A stretch of 64,000 bases of DNA from Sialis fuliginosa (GCA_961205875.1 OY540812.1:4216001-4280000); one strand, 5' to 3'. Positions 1 through 11,744 are shown, counted from the stretch's first letter. Notes: generated by a model from the sequence alone, not told the origin. A program made the numbers and translations.

Positions 1-488
1 ATTTTCATAAATGATTCGGTTTAGTGAGTCTGCTATCAACACTTTGTAAATTTATCTAAATATAGTCCACTAATAGTTTAGTTTAAGTCAAAGATTTGAA
101 TCTGTAAATAAAATTTCACTCATAATTAATATATTGGACCACTTATTTTAATTTATTTATTTGATGGCCCATTGCACATCGCATAAAATGTTTTATATTT
201 ATTTATATGCCAATATTTTTTTAAAGTAATTTAAAAAAAATCCATAGATGAAATGAATTATATTCAAATTTTTGATTTTGACTTGTGGATATTTATTTAA
301 AAATCATATACAGGGATGATCTTCTTTTGGCTATACAGCAAGGGTGATACAATTAAGGCGATATACTATATCATACAATTTTTGTTAATTAAATAAAATA
401 TATTTTCTGCTATTATAAAAAAAATAATACAGTAATTACTATTTACTAATCTACTAGATACACGTACATGAATAACGATTACACTAAT

Positions 489-664
489 AATTAAAATGTT
501 CACCTTTTTGACACTCATTGACCGATTGTCATCAAATTAAGTTGTTTATAGATTATGATTCAGTAATGGCAGTAATCGAATATCAACAAATATTTCTAAT
601 TTAGTACATTTAATAAAACACGTGTCCAACACTGGGGTATTGTCCAAGACTGGTACCAGTACCT
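489..664 (+). mobile_element. Partial copy of the 7.1-7.7 kb MITE family
   Basis: This stretch matches 7461-7666 closely, sharing the words 'GTGTCCAACACTGGGGTATT' and 'GATTCAGTAATGGCA' and ending in the same terminal sequence (CTGGTACCAGTACCTTA here). Only one arm is present. Non-autonomous; nothing coding is seen. Confidence 0.65.
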
Positions 665-935
665 TACTTATTTTTCATCGTGCTTTCTATCTTGACTTCT
701 ATTAACTGTAAATTGAGAAATTATTATATTTAATTTATCATAAAGATGTTGAAGATTCTTTAAAACTAATATGTTAGCGATAGTGTTTTTTTCTGGCAAA
801 TTATTATAGTATAGTTAGAAATTGCCTGTGTGTGAGACACCCTTGTAGAAGACCCACCCTGTAGATGAGTGTGTGTGTACAAAGCTAGTTGCTATGTAGT
901 AGTGAGTAGAGCACGCTTTCTGTTCGCTTGCACAG

Positions 936-1019
936 GGTATTCTGGCCGCGGTGCTGACGGCGGTGCTGGGAGCTCGCGATCCCGATCAAGTGGCATCCAT
1001 GGCCAAACAGGCCGGCGAG
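936..1019 (+). CDS. Penultimate exon of an unrecognised, probably secreted insect protein (partial gene)
   Basis: The 28-codon exon has acceptor TTGCACAG and donor GAG|GTACGT and is in phase 0 at both ends. It reads G-I-L-A-A-V-L-T-A-V-L-G-A-R-D-P-D-Q-V, then A-S-M-A-K-Q-A-G-E: a hydrophobic helix followed by an amphipathic stretch. It joins in frame to the exon at 2130, whose first residues FINIVVNLLDAL continue the helical pattern. It is far richer in G+C than its surroundings. No start codon is assigned, so the 5' exons must lie left of the window. I do not recognise the family; the exon structure is well supported, the function is not. Confidence 0.75.
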
Positions 1020-2129
1020 GTACGTTCAACTATAGTTGTAAAATACATACACTGCCACCAGGTGTGCAGTAGCTAATGATACTAACTCCATATATGGTAC
1101 TTAATTGAGAATACCACTGTGAAAGTTGGGGAAAAAAAAATTATTTTTGAAAATCTACAGCTTTTACGCTTTTATGGCATAGCCGTATATCACGTGTCTG
1201 AAACTTTGAAATATTTCTCGGAAAATTAGAAAAATATGACGAGTTAGCTCAAATTTTGTAAATAACTATAAAAAATATAGCTTCTTATAATTTTTTTTAG
1301 TTATTTATTTACATTTGTGGTATACCCCCTTAAGTATTTTACAAAAATAATATTTTTGTAAATTTATTAATAGACTGAACAACCTTTTTATGCTTCGTGT
1401 TTGTCTTTTTAAATAAATTATTCATTATAAATAAATCTGAAGCTTTTAATAATTTATTATTGCATTATTTATTAGTTTTTCTTTGAGACAGCATATTATT
1501 TTGTTAATACATGTAATTCTGTGTTATAGCTATGCTATGTTTGACAATAAATCAAATCGAAAATGAAGATTGTTTTTTTAAATTAATCATTTATTTTAAC
1601 ATTTTATTATAAAGAAACGACTAAATGAAAAAAAAATCACTATAATCAGTATTTATAGTTTAAATATAGAATATAAATTCTACGAAAATACTACGTCAAT
1701 TCACACAAATACTAAATTAATAAATGCAGTTTCAAATATTAATTTGATTCCATTGATTTTGTAGAATATTTTATTTTACTACATTTCATTCTACTCTTGA
1801 ATTGAATATGTAGTATTTACATAATTTCATTATTAATAAGTATATTTACCTTACTGTTATTTCTTGGTACTACCTATATTATGTACTTTAGTATAATATG
1901 GGTATGCGAAATACATAAATATTAATTTTATGAAATCATAACCAATATCTACAATAAATAATTGAAAAATAAATCTCATTGTTAGTAAGGGCTTACTGTT
2001 TATATTATTTAGCCGATGTACATATTTAAAAAACTGTAAATAAAATTTTCATGATCTTCAAATGGGAGTCTAACACTTTGTTGGTTTAATTTTTTATTGC
2101 GGAATGATTAATAAAAATTAATCTTCTAG

Positions 2130-2519
2130 TTCATCAACATCGTAGTAAACCTTTTGGACGCCCTGAAGACCTCATTCTCTCACCGCTCCTTAGCAGCTCG
2201 CAGTGGCGGTCAACGCGATACCGTCAGCGACGCAGCTTTGGCCTCTTTGGCAATGTTGAAGGGCTACGCTCGTACAGTAGCATCTAATGCCGACCCCTCA
2301 TCTTGCTCCCAAATGCATCTATGCGAAGCAAATCGCGAATGCGTTTCCGATATTGGACCTAACTCAGTTCTTTGCCAACTTGGAACCTATGCCGCCGGTA
2401 TGTTGATCGCTGGACCTCAAAGTGCAGACCTACCCCAACTATACGAAGCCGCACGACGCGGACGGTCGTCACAGCATCCCGATTGTCGCAGAATCTACCA
2501 CGACTGTAACGAAATTTGA
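2130..2519 (+). CDS. Terminal exon of the same gene: six-cysteine C-terminal domain
   Basis: The acceptor is AATCTTCTAG and the reading frame continues phase 0 from the exon at 936-1019 for 129 codons to TGA at 2517-2519. After a helical start (FINIVVNLLDALKTSF) and a second helix (AALASLAMLKGYARTVA) comes a cysteine cluster: C-x5-C-x5-C-x10-C, then two more Cys near the end (DC-RRIYH-DC). Six cysteines with this spacing suggest three disulfides and an extracellular location; no membrane anchor follows. G+C content and third-position bias contrast sharply with the flanks. The signal peptide, if any, would be in exons outside the window. I do not recognise a named family; it could be one of the uncharacterised insect-specific secreted proteins. 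Confidence 0.85.
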   Translation, partial: FINIVVNLLDALKTSFSHRSLAARSGGQRDTVSDAALASLAMLKGYARTVASNADPSSCSQMHLCEANRECVSDIGPNSVLCQLGTYAAGMLIAGPQSADLPQLYEAARRGRSSQHPDCRRIYHDCNEI

Positions 2520-2562
2520 GAAGTTGACTGTCTATTTAGGGTTTTTTGTTTTTTATCTCAAG

Positions 2563-2568
2563 AATAAA
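2563..2568 (+). terminator. Poly(A) signal of the left gene
   Basis: AATAAA (in AGAATAAAATAAAAT) lies 44 nt after the stop codon, followed by T-rich sequence near 2588. Expected position for cleavage and polyadenylation of the six-cysteine gene. Confidence 0.6.
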
Positions 2569-2589
2569 ATAAAATAGATCACATTAATT

Positions 2590-3920
2590 TTACCTTGCCT
2601 ATATCTAAATCATTCTACAAATCAAAATCGAGTAGTTTATTTTATTTTTGAGTTTGGGTAAAAAGACTGTTTCGAAATATTCCAAAAAATCGATCGAGTA
2701 AGCTAGTTGTTGAATGTAGTAATATTTTTGAAAATTTGTTATTGTTTTTGAATACTTTGAACGTGTTTGTATGGCTGTCTTTATTGTTGATGTTTATATC
2801 TCGAGGGAAATCATAATAGATTGCCATCAAATGTTCGTACAGACGGGTAACAAAAGTAGATAATGGTAAAGTGACAGCAATCGTGGTGCGTCAGGTGAGA
2901 TAAAGGGGGGGGGGGATATACCCGCCACAAATGTCTGTATTAAAAGTATAATATTACTGTTTGTATTTGACAACTTCTTGAGCGATAGTTATTGAATAAT
3001 TTAAAAACAATACGTTATAAAATTGTAATTATTTCCTTACTCATCTTCATGGGCCGGTATGAACTTTATTTTTTATTATTACTATTATTATTAAAACAAT
3101 TAATAATATAAACCTCTGTGATTTGGTTACAATTTTATCTTAACTATTTCTCGTTAACATCACGTGGTGTTTATCAACATTCCAGTGCTTTATAATCTTA
3201 TTTATGTGTTACATCAAAACAAAGAATTTAATTATTTATTATTTGTAAAGTAGATGTAAAGTAGTTGTTATTTATTTATTTGATAATTTATTATTTATAA
3301 ATAACATATAATAAAATGTCCTGAAATGATTTATAATACGGATATATTTTCTGAAATAATGTTATTAATAGTGTCAACAATTTAAATGATTGCTATTAAA
3401 TTTCAGGTCATTTATATGTAAATTATAATTTATACAAGTATATTTATACATCAAAGAGATATACATATATGTATATATATGTTTATGTTATAAAATGTAT
3501 TTGCTAAATTTTGTACAATAATTTTTAATAAAATAATATATAAAACATTAATTGATGTGTATTTTAAATGCCATTTAAATTATTAATTTATTTACATGAA
3601 ATAAACGACAATTTTTATTTGTTTGAACGTTAAAAAGTTTATATAAAAATATATAACTTTTAGTATTAAAAATAATTTTTCATAAAAATGTAAATTAAAA
3701 AAACTCTTTTCGAGTATCAAATATTATTTAATCAAAATTTCATCGGAAGTTGACGACAAAGTACACATTTTTATTTGATAGAGAATGTTATGTTTTAGAA
3801 TTTAAATTAGGTTTTTATTGAAACAATGGATTATTATAATCACGAAAATTTCCTTTTGGATAAAAAAATAAAGTAATTGAAAAATAATGCATGTAGTATT
3901 TTGTATTTTTTATTTTTATT
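2590..3920. other. Intergenic, nothing recognised
   Basis: A/T-rich sequence with short A/T homopolymers and a run of G at about 2905-2914. I see no exon, TIR element or RNA gene. Confidence 0.5.
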
Positions 3921-3924
3921 TTTT

Positions 3925-4075
3925 CGGGATATAAAGTAGCCTATGTCCTTCCTCAGGATGCAAGCTGTTTCCCTATCAAATTTTATCAAAATCTATTCAG
4001 CGGTTTAACCGTAAAAGGTAACAAACAAACAGACAGAGATATTTTCGCCCATTTATACTATGTAGTATATTTCAT
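3925..4075 (+). repeat. Lepidopteran dispersed repeat tail
   Basis: Contains 'AAAGTAGCCTATGTCCTTCC', 'ATCAAAATCTATTCAGCGG' and a CAAACAGACAGA tract followed by CCCATTTATACTATGTAGTA. The same consensus recurs at 43390-43533 and 63340-63435, and inverted at about 62395-62540. This is the usual 3' part of a SINE/LINE-like repeat family very common in Lepidoptera. Confidence 0.7.
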
Positions 4076-4543
4076 GTATAGGCAACTTTTGCTACAGTAT
4101 TATATAAAGTACATATGTATATGTACATACATACATTTTCAAATATAGGTAAATAGGTATGTACCTATACTAAATTACTTTTTTATACTATGGTTAGTAC
4201 ATGTTATGAAAGGTAGGGAGAGGTTTGTTGAGTATTTTTTTTAAATGTCATAGCTTCAAAATTATTTGCTGTATAAATTGTATAAAAAATTCTATATACC
4301 AAAATAAAGTTAGTTTTTCTTAATCGATATAAGAATTTATTTAAATTATTCTAAAAATTGTGGTTAAATTAGTTTGTTTAATTATCTCACAAATCTTAAC
4401 TAAAGTATCAATTTTATTTTAAATGTATTTTTAAACAACAAATAATAAATAAAAACTATCCATAATAAAATAAAGTAAGAAACAAACGTAAAATAAATTA
4501 AGAAGAACAATTTAGCTCAACTAGCCCCAACCACGTTTTTATA

Positions 4544-5037
4544 AGGTGCAGTGGGGTAAGTGCAGACCGGTTTTTGCATAGTTGGACTTTGATTTCATAT
4601 ATTTTCAATCTGTTATATAAATACTTAATATTTTCAGTATCAAATGATTGTGCAGTTATTACTGACTTGTAGTTTAAATTGAATAGGACACCAATTTTCT
4701 TTGTATAATTGCATTATGATAGGAAATTGTAAAAAATGTCAACTACAGTGCACTTGCCCCATTTTCGGGGCAAGTGCATTACCGGTAGTTAAAAATGCTT
4801 TGAAGCATTATTTCATATGCTATGGGGCAAGAGCAGAATTGTGAATACGCCTAGTATAAAATGCTTTTTACCGCATCAAGATACGTTGTTTAGTTTTGGA
4901 GTAGTGAACTTTTTAAACAAGTTGGTATTAACTTTTAGTAGTTCACTACATATTAGCTATTAAAATTTCACTCGTATTATAATAAAAAGAACCCGTTAAT
5001 GCACTTGCCCCGTTTCTGCATTAACCCCACTGCACCT
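4544..5037. mobile_element. TA-flanked MITE with GGTGCAGTGGGG termini
   Basis: The left end AGGTGCAGTGGGGTAAGTGC and the right end, complementary as AGGTGCAGTGGGGTTAATGC, form a TIR of about 22 bp, each flanked by TA (4542-4543 and 5038-5039). Inside are further copies of the terminal word (GGGGCAAGTGCA, GGGGCAAGAGCAG, TGCACTTGCCCC). No transposase frame. Size, TIR and TA target site fit a Tc1/mariner-type non-autonomous element. Confidence 0.8.
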
Positions 5038-5532
5038 TACTCAAAATTTAGTTTAAAAATAACGTTCGAATATTAAAATAGAACAAATACATAGTAGAAA
5101 AAGCACATATTTGGACTAGATTCAGCCAAAAGTAATGGAATTAATAGAAAATAAAATAACAATAATAATTTTTTGATTTTTTGAAAAAACAAAACTGTAC
5201 AGTTCGCGCGGTTGCCGAATGACAACTAGTGCCCTTACGTTTTAGTCCATGGATTTGCCTATCGCAAGTCCATACAATATGCAAGTAGAGAGATATGTAT
5301 ACCCTACTTCCTTACCTTACATTTATTCATATGCGTTCCTATGATAAAAAAATTGTTGATACCATTCTAGTTAAAATATTTAGCATAGCTATGAAAGAAA
5401 ATAACATTATTATCATTATTATCTGATATCCATCAAACTTTTGCTAGAAAGTATAAAAGATAACAAGTATATGGAGAATATTGTACATAGTTTCTATAAA
5501 GTTTTGATTATTATTATGCGTTTGAAATCGTT

Positions 5533-5690
5533 TTCTATGACGAGCGAGCTGACCGTTCAAACGGCAAAAGTTACGGGTTCGATTCCAGTTTGTATTTAGC
5601 TGTTTGTGATCTCCATTTAATTACAAACTAAATATAAGTTGTGAGCTTAAGCGCGTGCTAATGACCTCTGGATGTTTATTTTAGATATTC
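5533..5690 (+). mobile_element. tRNA-derived SINE (head region)
   Basis: GGTTCGATTCC at 5576-5586 is a perfect RNA polymerase III B box. About 35 nt upstream lies an A-box-like stretch (ACGAGCGAGCTGACC). Spacing and the following unrelated AT-rich body fit a tRNA-derived SINE rather than a functional tRNA, because no cloverleaf acceptor stem closes around it. Confidence 0.5.
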
Positions 5691-5794
5691 TATATACATA
5701 TGAAGATATATATATATGTATGTAAGTTTATTGGATTTTGCCATAGACGCCACTAATTTATATAATTATATAGATATTTAACAGTTACTGATAA

Positions 5795-5850
5795 AACGTA
5801 GATATAACAAATTAGAACCTTTAACTGACAGTTCAAGATATCTCCTTAGG
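5795..5850 (+). repeat. Short dispersed repeat shared with 34290-34345
   Basis: AATTAGAACCTTTAACTGACAGTTCAAGA here matches AATTAGAGCCTTTTAACTGACAGTTTGAGA at 34299 and a similar 'TCCTTA' follows in both. Two copies of an unnamed dispersed repeat; full ends not resolved. Confidence 0.4.
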
Positions 5851-6468
5851 GAGCGTACATTAATTACGTAAGGATACTGTTTGATTTTTACTGGATAGAA
5901 TTGTACATATATTATTTCCGTGCTCCCTCACGTTCCTTCCCCCCCTTATATAATTTATGGAGACATACATCTATATTCAGGATGAGATGTGTATGTATGT
6001 ATGTTTGTTAAATAACTGCTTGTTATTGAAACTGAGCATTAATATAATACTATATACAGGTAACAGTAGAGACTGACCCATGGGTCTTATATGTTACAGT
6101 TCTCATCGGTTTCTGAATCAGAACATGTTCCTTTCTAATCGTTTGCTAATGTTACTTGCAAATAATATTGATTAGGTGTGTTTATTAATTATCTAATTTT
6201 ATTATAAATAATTCATCTACCGAAGCTGTTTCATAACATGATTTTATTTTTGTTCTTACTAACAATAAGAAGTCTATTTGTTTTCCAGATACATTAAGAA
6301 TGTACAATGTACATACATATATCTACATTTTATGAAATCAGATAGTAAACATAATTAATTGTAATGATATCTGTATATATTCATAAATATCACGTTATAC
6401 ATATTAATGAAAAGAGAATTAATTAATCATTAGTATATAGTTATAACAATTAAAAATGCTCTCAATGA

Positions 6469-6996
6469 GTACGTTTACACAGCGCTTTTATTCCGGTTTA
6501 ACTATAACCGATGTAATAAAACCGTTTCAAGTGGTGGTTTTTACACATACGAGAATAAGTGACGTCAGCTGGAATTATCATTCCGATTTGAAATACGCTA
6601 TAAGTTCGATGGTGTACCAACAAGAAATCTCAAAAATATTTCCTCTCTTTTATGTCCCACGAATCACGTTTATTTTGTTTTCTATCTCTTCATCTCAGGT
6701 GTTTTAAGTATATTTTAACTGACGACGCTTTTTCAAATGTTAATGCGAAGTGCATTACGATGAAATCCCCACACTCTGTAGATACTTATATTTTTTGAGG
6801 TTGGCTAAATAGGTATAACATTTTTATTCCTGCTCTATTCCAGTTTACTTATGCTATTCCCGTAGACCAAGAGAAATAGCGTAACTAAACCCGATTAGTT
6901 ATGTCGGGTGTAAAGTGCCGTTTACACGGACTTTTACACCCGGTTTTATTACATCGGTTATAGTTAAACCGGAATAAAAGCGCTGTGTAAACGTAC
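6469..6996. mobile_element. MITE with ~55-bp near-perfect TIRs and 3-bp TGA duplication
   Basis: The left arm starts GTACGTTTACACAGCGCTTT and the right arm is its reverse complement to about 55 bp (ending GTGTAAACGTAC). Both sides are flanked by TGA (6466-6468 and 6997-6999). The arms are almost identical, so the insertion looks young. The frame seen across the left arm is an accident of the repeat. A 3-bp target site resembles PIF/Harbinger-type insertion (usually TWA), but the superfamily is not certain. Confidence 0.75.
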
Positions 6997-7127
6997 TGAA
7001 TAACTGAATTAATATTTATTAGTTATAAATGGTAGCTACAACGTGAATTTGAAAAAAAAATAGATTAATAAATAATATTAATATTTATTTACTGCTATAA
7101 TAAAATGAATATTATTTCTAGGGTTAC

Positions 7128-7666
7128 AAGGTACTGGCACCAGTCTTGGCCGTGTTAAGAAAAAGGTATACTGATTTTTTAGGGATTGATGTGCTTCTTT
7201 TCTGTAAATCTCATGCTCATATTACTAATAAAACAATTATGTCTAATCAATTTAATTACAAAAATCTGTAAATATAGTTTGTTTTTAAAATTACAGTCTT
7301 CTATTTTGTTTATGTTTTTTTTCCAGTAATGGCCACTTGCTAATAATTACAAAATGATACATATTATACAACAGAAAAGTTATAAAGTAAAGAATCATAA
7401 CATTTGAAACAGTGTAAAGCAGATGCTATGATAATATAATAATTAATAAATAGATAACATTAATAATTAGTTTGAATATCCACCATTTTGACACCCATAA
7501 GCTGATTATCATTAAATTAAGCTGTTTTACAGTTAAGTTTCTATAGATTACGATTCAGTAATGGCATTAATGTAATCAAATATCAACAAATATTTCTAAT
7601 TTAGTACATTTAATTAAACAAGTGTCCAACACTGGGGTATTGTCCAAAACTGATGCCAGTATTTTA
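7128..7666. mobile_element. Full-length MITE with AAGGTACTGGCACCAGTC ends
   Basis: The left end AAGGTACTGGCACCAGTCTT pairs with the right end ACTGATGCCAGTATTTT. Partial relatives lie at 489-664 (same strand) and 51520-51893 (inverted), so this is a repeat family, not chance. No coding sequence. Confidence 0.65.
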
Positions 7667-7669
7667 TGG

Positions 7670-9995
7670 TGAATTTGGTAAATTTAAAAATTCGACATAT
7701 ATTTAAAAGTTGACACCAATAAACATGAAATGCTTACTGAAATTCGTTTTTTCAAATGATTACATATTTATCGAAATGTTTATTAGATATAATATTTCAT
7801 GTTTAATTTTATGTTCTAAATAAAATTTAATGTATTTAAACATCTGCAAAATTTTAATTTTAAAGTATCAAAATATCTAAAAATATTTTCTTGATTTTAA
7901 AAATATCATCGTCGTTTTTTTTTTAGAGTTTATGTATTATTTATTAGTATTTAAAAATATACTTGTTTTAAAGACATAGTAGGATTTAAACCATATCTAA
8001 AAAATATCTAAAATGTATTATGAATTCTCTTTATATATGTACTATAAAACTATATTTTATCTTACAATGTACATATTGATAAAATTAATAATTTTTCCAT
8101 AAACCATTATTCTACTAGATATTAATCCCATGTATAGGATGTATAATTTACTGCAGAACATAGGGAAATCGAATTTATTTGAGATATATGCAAATATTTG
8201 CTCTACTGTTCATATTACGATATGTCAAATATATATTTAAAAAAAAATTAAATATCGAGTTGTCGAGTTTGGTTGAAAAGAAAGTTTTTACAAATTACAT
8301 AATATTTTTTGTTACTGTCAAAAAATAGTAACAGCTTTTGAAAGCTTCCACGGGTCGTGATAATTTTTTTAGACCAAATCTAATAAATAACTTTTGTAGA
8401 TCATACTTCTTTCTTTAATTTACTTTTTTTTGTATCACGTACGACCATTTTTGAGTGAATTATAAAGAAAAGATTTTCAGCTTTTGGAATTTTTTTACAA
8501 TCATTTGTTGTATGGTAAAAAATAGTTCTAGAGTGATACAAAAAAAAATTAAATAGTAAATTATAATATAATAAATTTGTTTTCAATATCTAAAAATTAA
8601 AATAAGGTAAACATAGCCCATTTAAGTATTTAAGAGGTCAAGATTTTTTTGCATATTATGCTTGGGTTATCAACCAAGTTTTGGAAACAGGATTCTTCGC
8701 CTTGTATTGTTTGACAACTTAATTAATTTAATTTAAAATTTGAATTTAATAAATTGAAGATGCTTAACAATTAGATATACAAATATTTTGGTATTTATAA
8801 CTAAATTCGAGGATGAAATTCAAAGCTAACGATTTTGGATCAAGTTTTAAATTACAAGAAAAATGTATTTACCAATTATCGTAATATGAAGAGCATGCAA
8901 AGTAAATATTTTCATCTCAAATAACGTTAATTCGCTATGTTTCGTAGTATTGTACATATGAATATATATGTGAAGTAAATATCCAATTTGTAACATTTGG
9001 CTTTGATCCAGTCAATCATTAAATAATTAATCAATCAAATAATTACCTATTGTAATACCAAAAGCACGGATCCATTTTCAAACAAATCTAAAACCTTTTA
9101 TTTATTTCAAAAATTTAATTCAATTATATTTGACATTATTGTTAAAAACATAAAGTTGTTAAATTTCCAAAAACATTTGTGTAAGTGGAGATATTACATT
9201 GATGATATTATTTAAAAAAACAATACATCACACACTGTTCTAAATATATGCAAATCAGTGGCGTAACTTGTATTTTGAAAATTAAAAAAATAAATCAAAG
9301 AAAAAACATATTGAATTATAAAATGTTCTAATAACAAGAAATCTCAAGCCGTCTCGTCTTGCTTTAATTTCCGTTATGGTAATATCCTTGCAGCCACAAG
9401 TAATTCATTCTAAATTATGTGTTAGAATTGACTGTGAAATCAATATTTTCTGCAAGCGGAATCTTATGGATATTACGAAAAAATAAATGTTTTATGACAG
9501 AAAAAAATTATTCGTAAAATTAAACTTCGCAAAATCTGTACTGCTGGTTATTTTAGATTTAATGAGATATATAATTTGACTTCATACTGTGTTTATTGTA
9601 TAGAAGTCTAGCCATGATAGAATTAAATAATTTATTAAGCTAGAAAAACCCAGTAGATTACTGAAACATTTTTTAGAAAACGTTTTTACTTGTACTGTAA
9701 ATAAGTAATTTTTCAAGTTTCCCAAGTGAATTGTTTCCTAAAAAATTCTGTATCTTATGAAAGGTAAGCTGTAAGTACAATTGGTTTTTTGCAAATATCT
9801 AAAAAACTATAAGCTTTAAGAAAAAGTATTCTATTTTTATTTCTAGGGTACGTTTCGGACAAAAGTTGAAAATTTTAAAGGGGAACATCAGATAGCTCTA
9901 TCAAAATTATTTTTAGTAGAGATCTGGAGGTAATATGTTTTTTTTTTTAAACAGATATGATTTTATAAACATTTGATTGTTGGGTTGTATACCGC
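7670..9995. other. Intergenic, mostly unrecognised AT-rich DNA
   Basis: No exon or RNA gene found. A segment at about 8795-8880 (CGAGGATGAAATTCAAAGC ... TTTTGGATCAAGTTTTAAA) resembles 22355-22430 (AAGGACGAAATATAAAAC ... TTGGATCTAGTTTAAAA), so an unnamed dispersed repeat is present in both places. Confidence 0.45.
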
Positions 9996-10000
9996 GTTGC

Positions 10001-10149
10001 ACTTTATTGTCACTTGACGTTTCGACCAACATCTAATTCTAGCAGACGTCAACGCTTATTTAATTAAGCAGCTACACCTTCTGTACTCAACACTTCACTT
10101 CTGAAGAAGACCATGAGATGTTGGTCGAAACGTCAAGTGACAATAAAGT
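10001..10149. mobile_element. Foldback repeat with 34-bp perfect arms
   Basis: ACTTTATTGTCACTTGACGT onward (10001-10034) is the exact reverse complement of 10116-10149. The arms carry the 3' half of a hammerhead-like motif; the right arm together with the sequence between the arms completes one whole motif (see 10095-10140). No protein. The arrangement resembles inverted remnants of a hammerhead-bearing retroelement such as a Penelope-like element. Confidence 0.65.
10095..10140 (+). ncRNA. Hammerhead-ribozyme-like motif (type I, palindromic stem III)
   Basis: Core CTGAAGA (10101-10107) matches CUGANGA. Stem II is GACC (10109-10112) with GGTC (10123-10126). It is followed by GAAA (10127-10130), the palindrome A-C-G-T (10130-10133) as stem III, and H17 = C at 10134. 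Stem I is TCACTT (10095-10100) with AAGTGA (10135-10140), six perfect pairs. All invariant core positions are present. A stem III this short and palindromic is known from hammerheads that act as dimers (newt satellite, Penelope-like elements, retrozymes). Activity is inferred, not shown. Confidence 0.6.
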
Positions 10150-10189
10150 AATGTTTATACAATTGAATAACCGCGAAAGTCTACGTTCA

Positions 10190-10262
10190 AAAATATGATT
10201 TTGTCTCAAAATGCAGATCTATCAAGATCTGATTTGATCACTTCAGATCTAAAAAAAATTTC
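10190..10262 (+). repeat. Arm of the AGATCT foldback family
   Basis: AAAATGCAGATCTATC ... AGATCTGATTTGATCACTTC ... AGATCTAAA matches the right arm of the full copy at 32582-32885. One arm only. Confidence 0.6.
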
Positions 10263-11564
10263 TGAGTCTTATAAACATTTTTTTCGGATAAAATTTATTT
10301 TTTCACGGAGAATACGATACTGCAATAAAAAAATAAAGGTTCCCATTTATTTCTACTTTCATAAGACCTCCACAAAAAAAATAATTTCATTTAATTTTCA
10401 ATTTTTGTTTAAGAAATTTTTCTTTTTTAAATATTAACCTGTGGCTTTTAAAATGAAACATCCTGTTATAAATATTTCTGTAGTTAGGAGACTAATCGTT
10501 ATGGTATTTATCCACCCACATTTACTTGTATCTGGTTACGCCACTGGAATGAATATATTGTCAAAAATAACAAAAGAGAAATCTCAGTGGGTGCGAATTG
10601 GCTGCCAAGTTTTTTTTATAGTATAAACATAACAGAATACACACGTTGAAAGTTGTTCAGGGCATAGTGAATACGCCAAGGATAGAGGCATGACTCAAGC
10701 AAATGAATAAAATATTTTGTAAGGTCGTGAAAGCACACAACAATCTGGGACGACGTATACGAATAATTAATACATTATTTCATCATAAAATTACTCACTA
10801 GTCTAAATTTATTACATTGGGATGTTATGTACTATTATGGAGTACAGGGACCTGAAAAAATATAGACTGTAATACTTGAAATGAGCTTCGTTTACACCTT
10901 ATGTATTTTTTATTAATTACTTGACGCGAATTGTTAGTATTACACTAAGAATAAGGGTTTGTTATAGGAAATAAATTTTATTATTAAAAATATCGGTATG
11001 GAGAACCATACATGACTTCCATGTTCTTTCTATCTTTTTAAATAATTTTTAAATATAATTTCGTAATACATAAAAAACATGTATACTTACGACGGTTACA
11101 GCACATTTGTTTCCAAGGCAACATGAATTAATGATGTATTAATTAGTATTTAAAATTCAAATTTTGAGGGTATTTTTCACTCTTTAAATGGCTTTTTAGG
11201 TACCTACAAATAATAAATGTCCCTTAGGTTCAATTGAACTACAAATGTACCAAGTCTTATCAAAATTAGTGAGATAATACTCGCAATGTTCACTTTTTAG
11301 ACGAAAAAAGTTACAAAATTTCGAATATTTCCAAAACGCCTTATCCGATTAGCACCAAAATCAATAGGTCTGGAGTACTCACTGAGACAAACATTTTCCC
11401 CAAAAATAATTCACATTTTGAAGTTAGTACCTTCCGAATCTGTTATTATCTCGGATATGATTTTTCGATGGTATTACAATACTTTCATTTTTTTCAGAAC
11501 ATGAAATTAATATATTTAATATTTTTTGATAACAGCTTAAATACGTAAACGTCAAAAATTATAT

Positions 11565-11700
11565 TAAAGAAAAAGTAATAGCAAGCTTTCGAATCACAGA
11601 TCTATCCTCAGGTTTTTTGAAAGAAAATAAATAAAAAAACCTGAGGATGAATTTGTGATTCGAAAGCTTACTGTTACTTTTTCTTTAGTATATTGCAGTT
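11565..11700. repeat. Inverted repeat carrying degenerate hammerhead-like halves
   Basis: The left arm (about 11571-11617, containing AGCTTTCGAATCACAGATCT) and the right arm (about 11634-11691) are complementary over about 45 bp with a few mismatches. The right arm contains CTGAGGA (11641-11647), a four-pair stem GAAT/ATTC, then GAAA, the palindrome AGCT and U. That satisfies a hammerhead core, but the expected stem I pairing is not seen, so it is probably decayed. Confidence 0.45.
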
Positions 11701-11744
11701 GACACCTTCAGGTTCTGGATACTTTAATATAAGCTTTTATGATG

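Noticed and set aside
869-1072. 67-codon + frame overlapping the exon at 936-1019
   Set aside because: It is in a different frame from the one that joins to the exon at 2130; it reads low-complexity Gly/Arg/Ser and crosses the donor site.
5540-5615. Functional tRNA gene
   Set aside because: The B box is good but no acceptor stem or anticodon arm can be folded; it fits a SINE head instead.
6456-6707. 83-codon + frame
   Set aside because: It begins inside the TIR of the MITE at 6469-6996 and has no coding bias.
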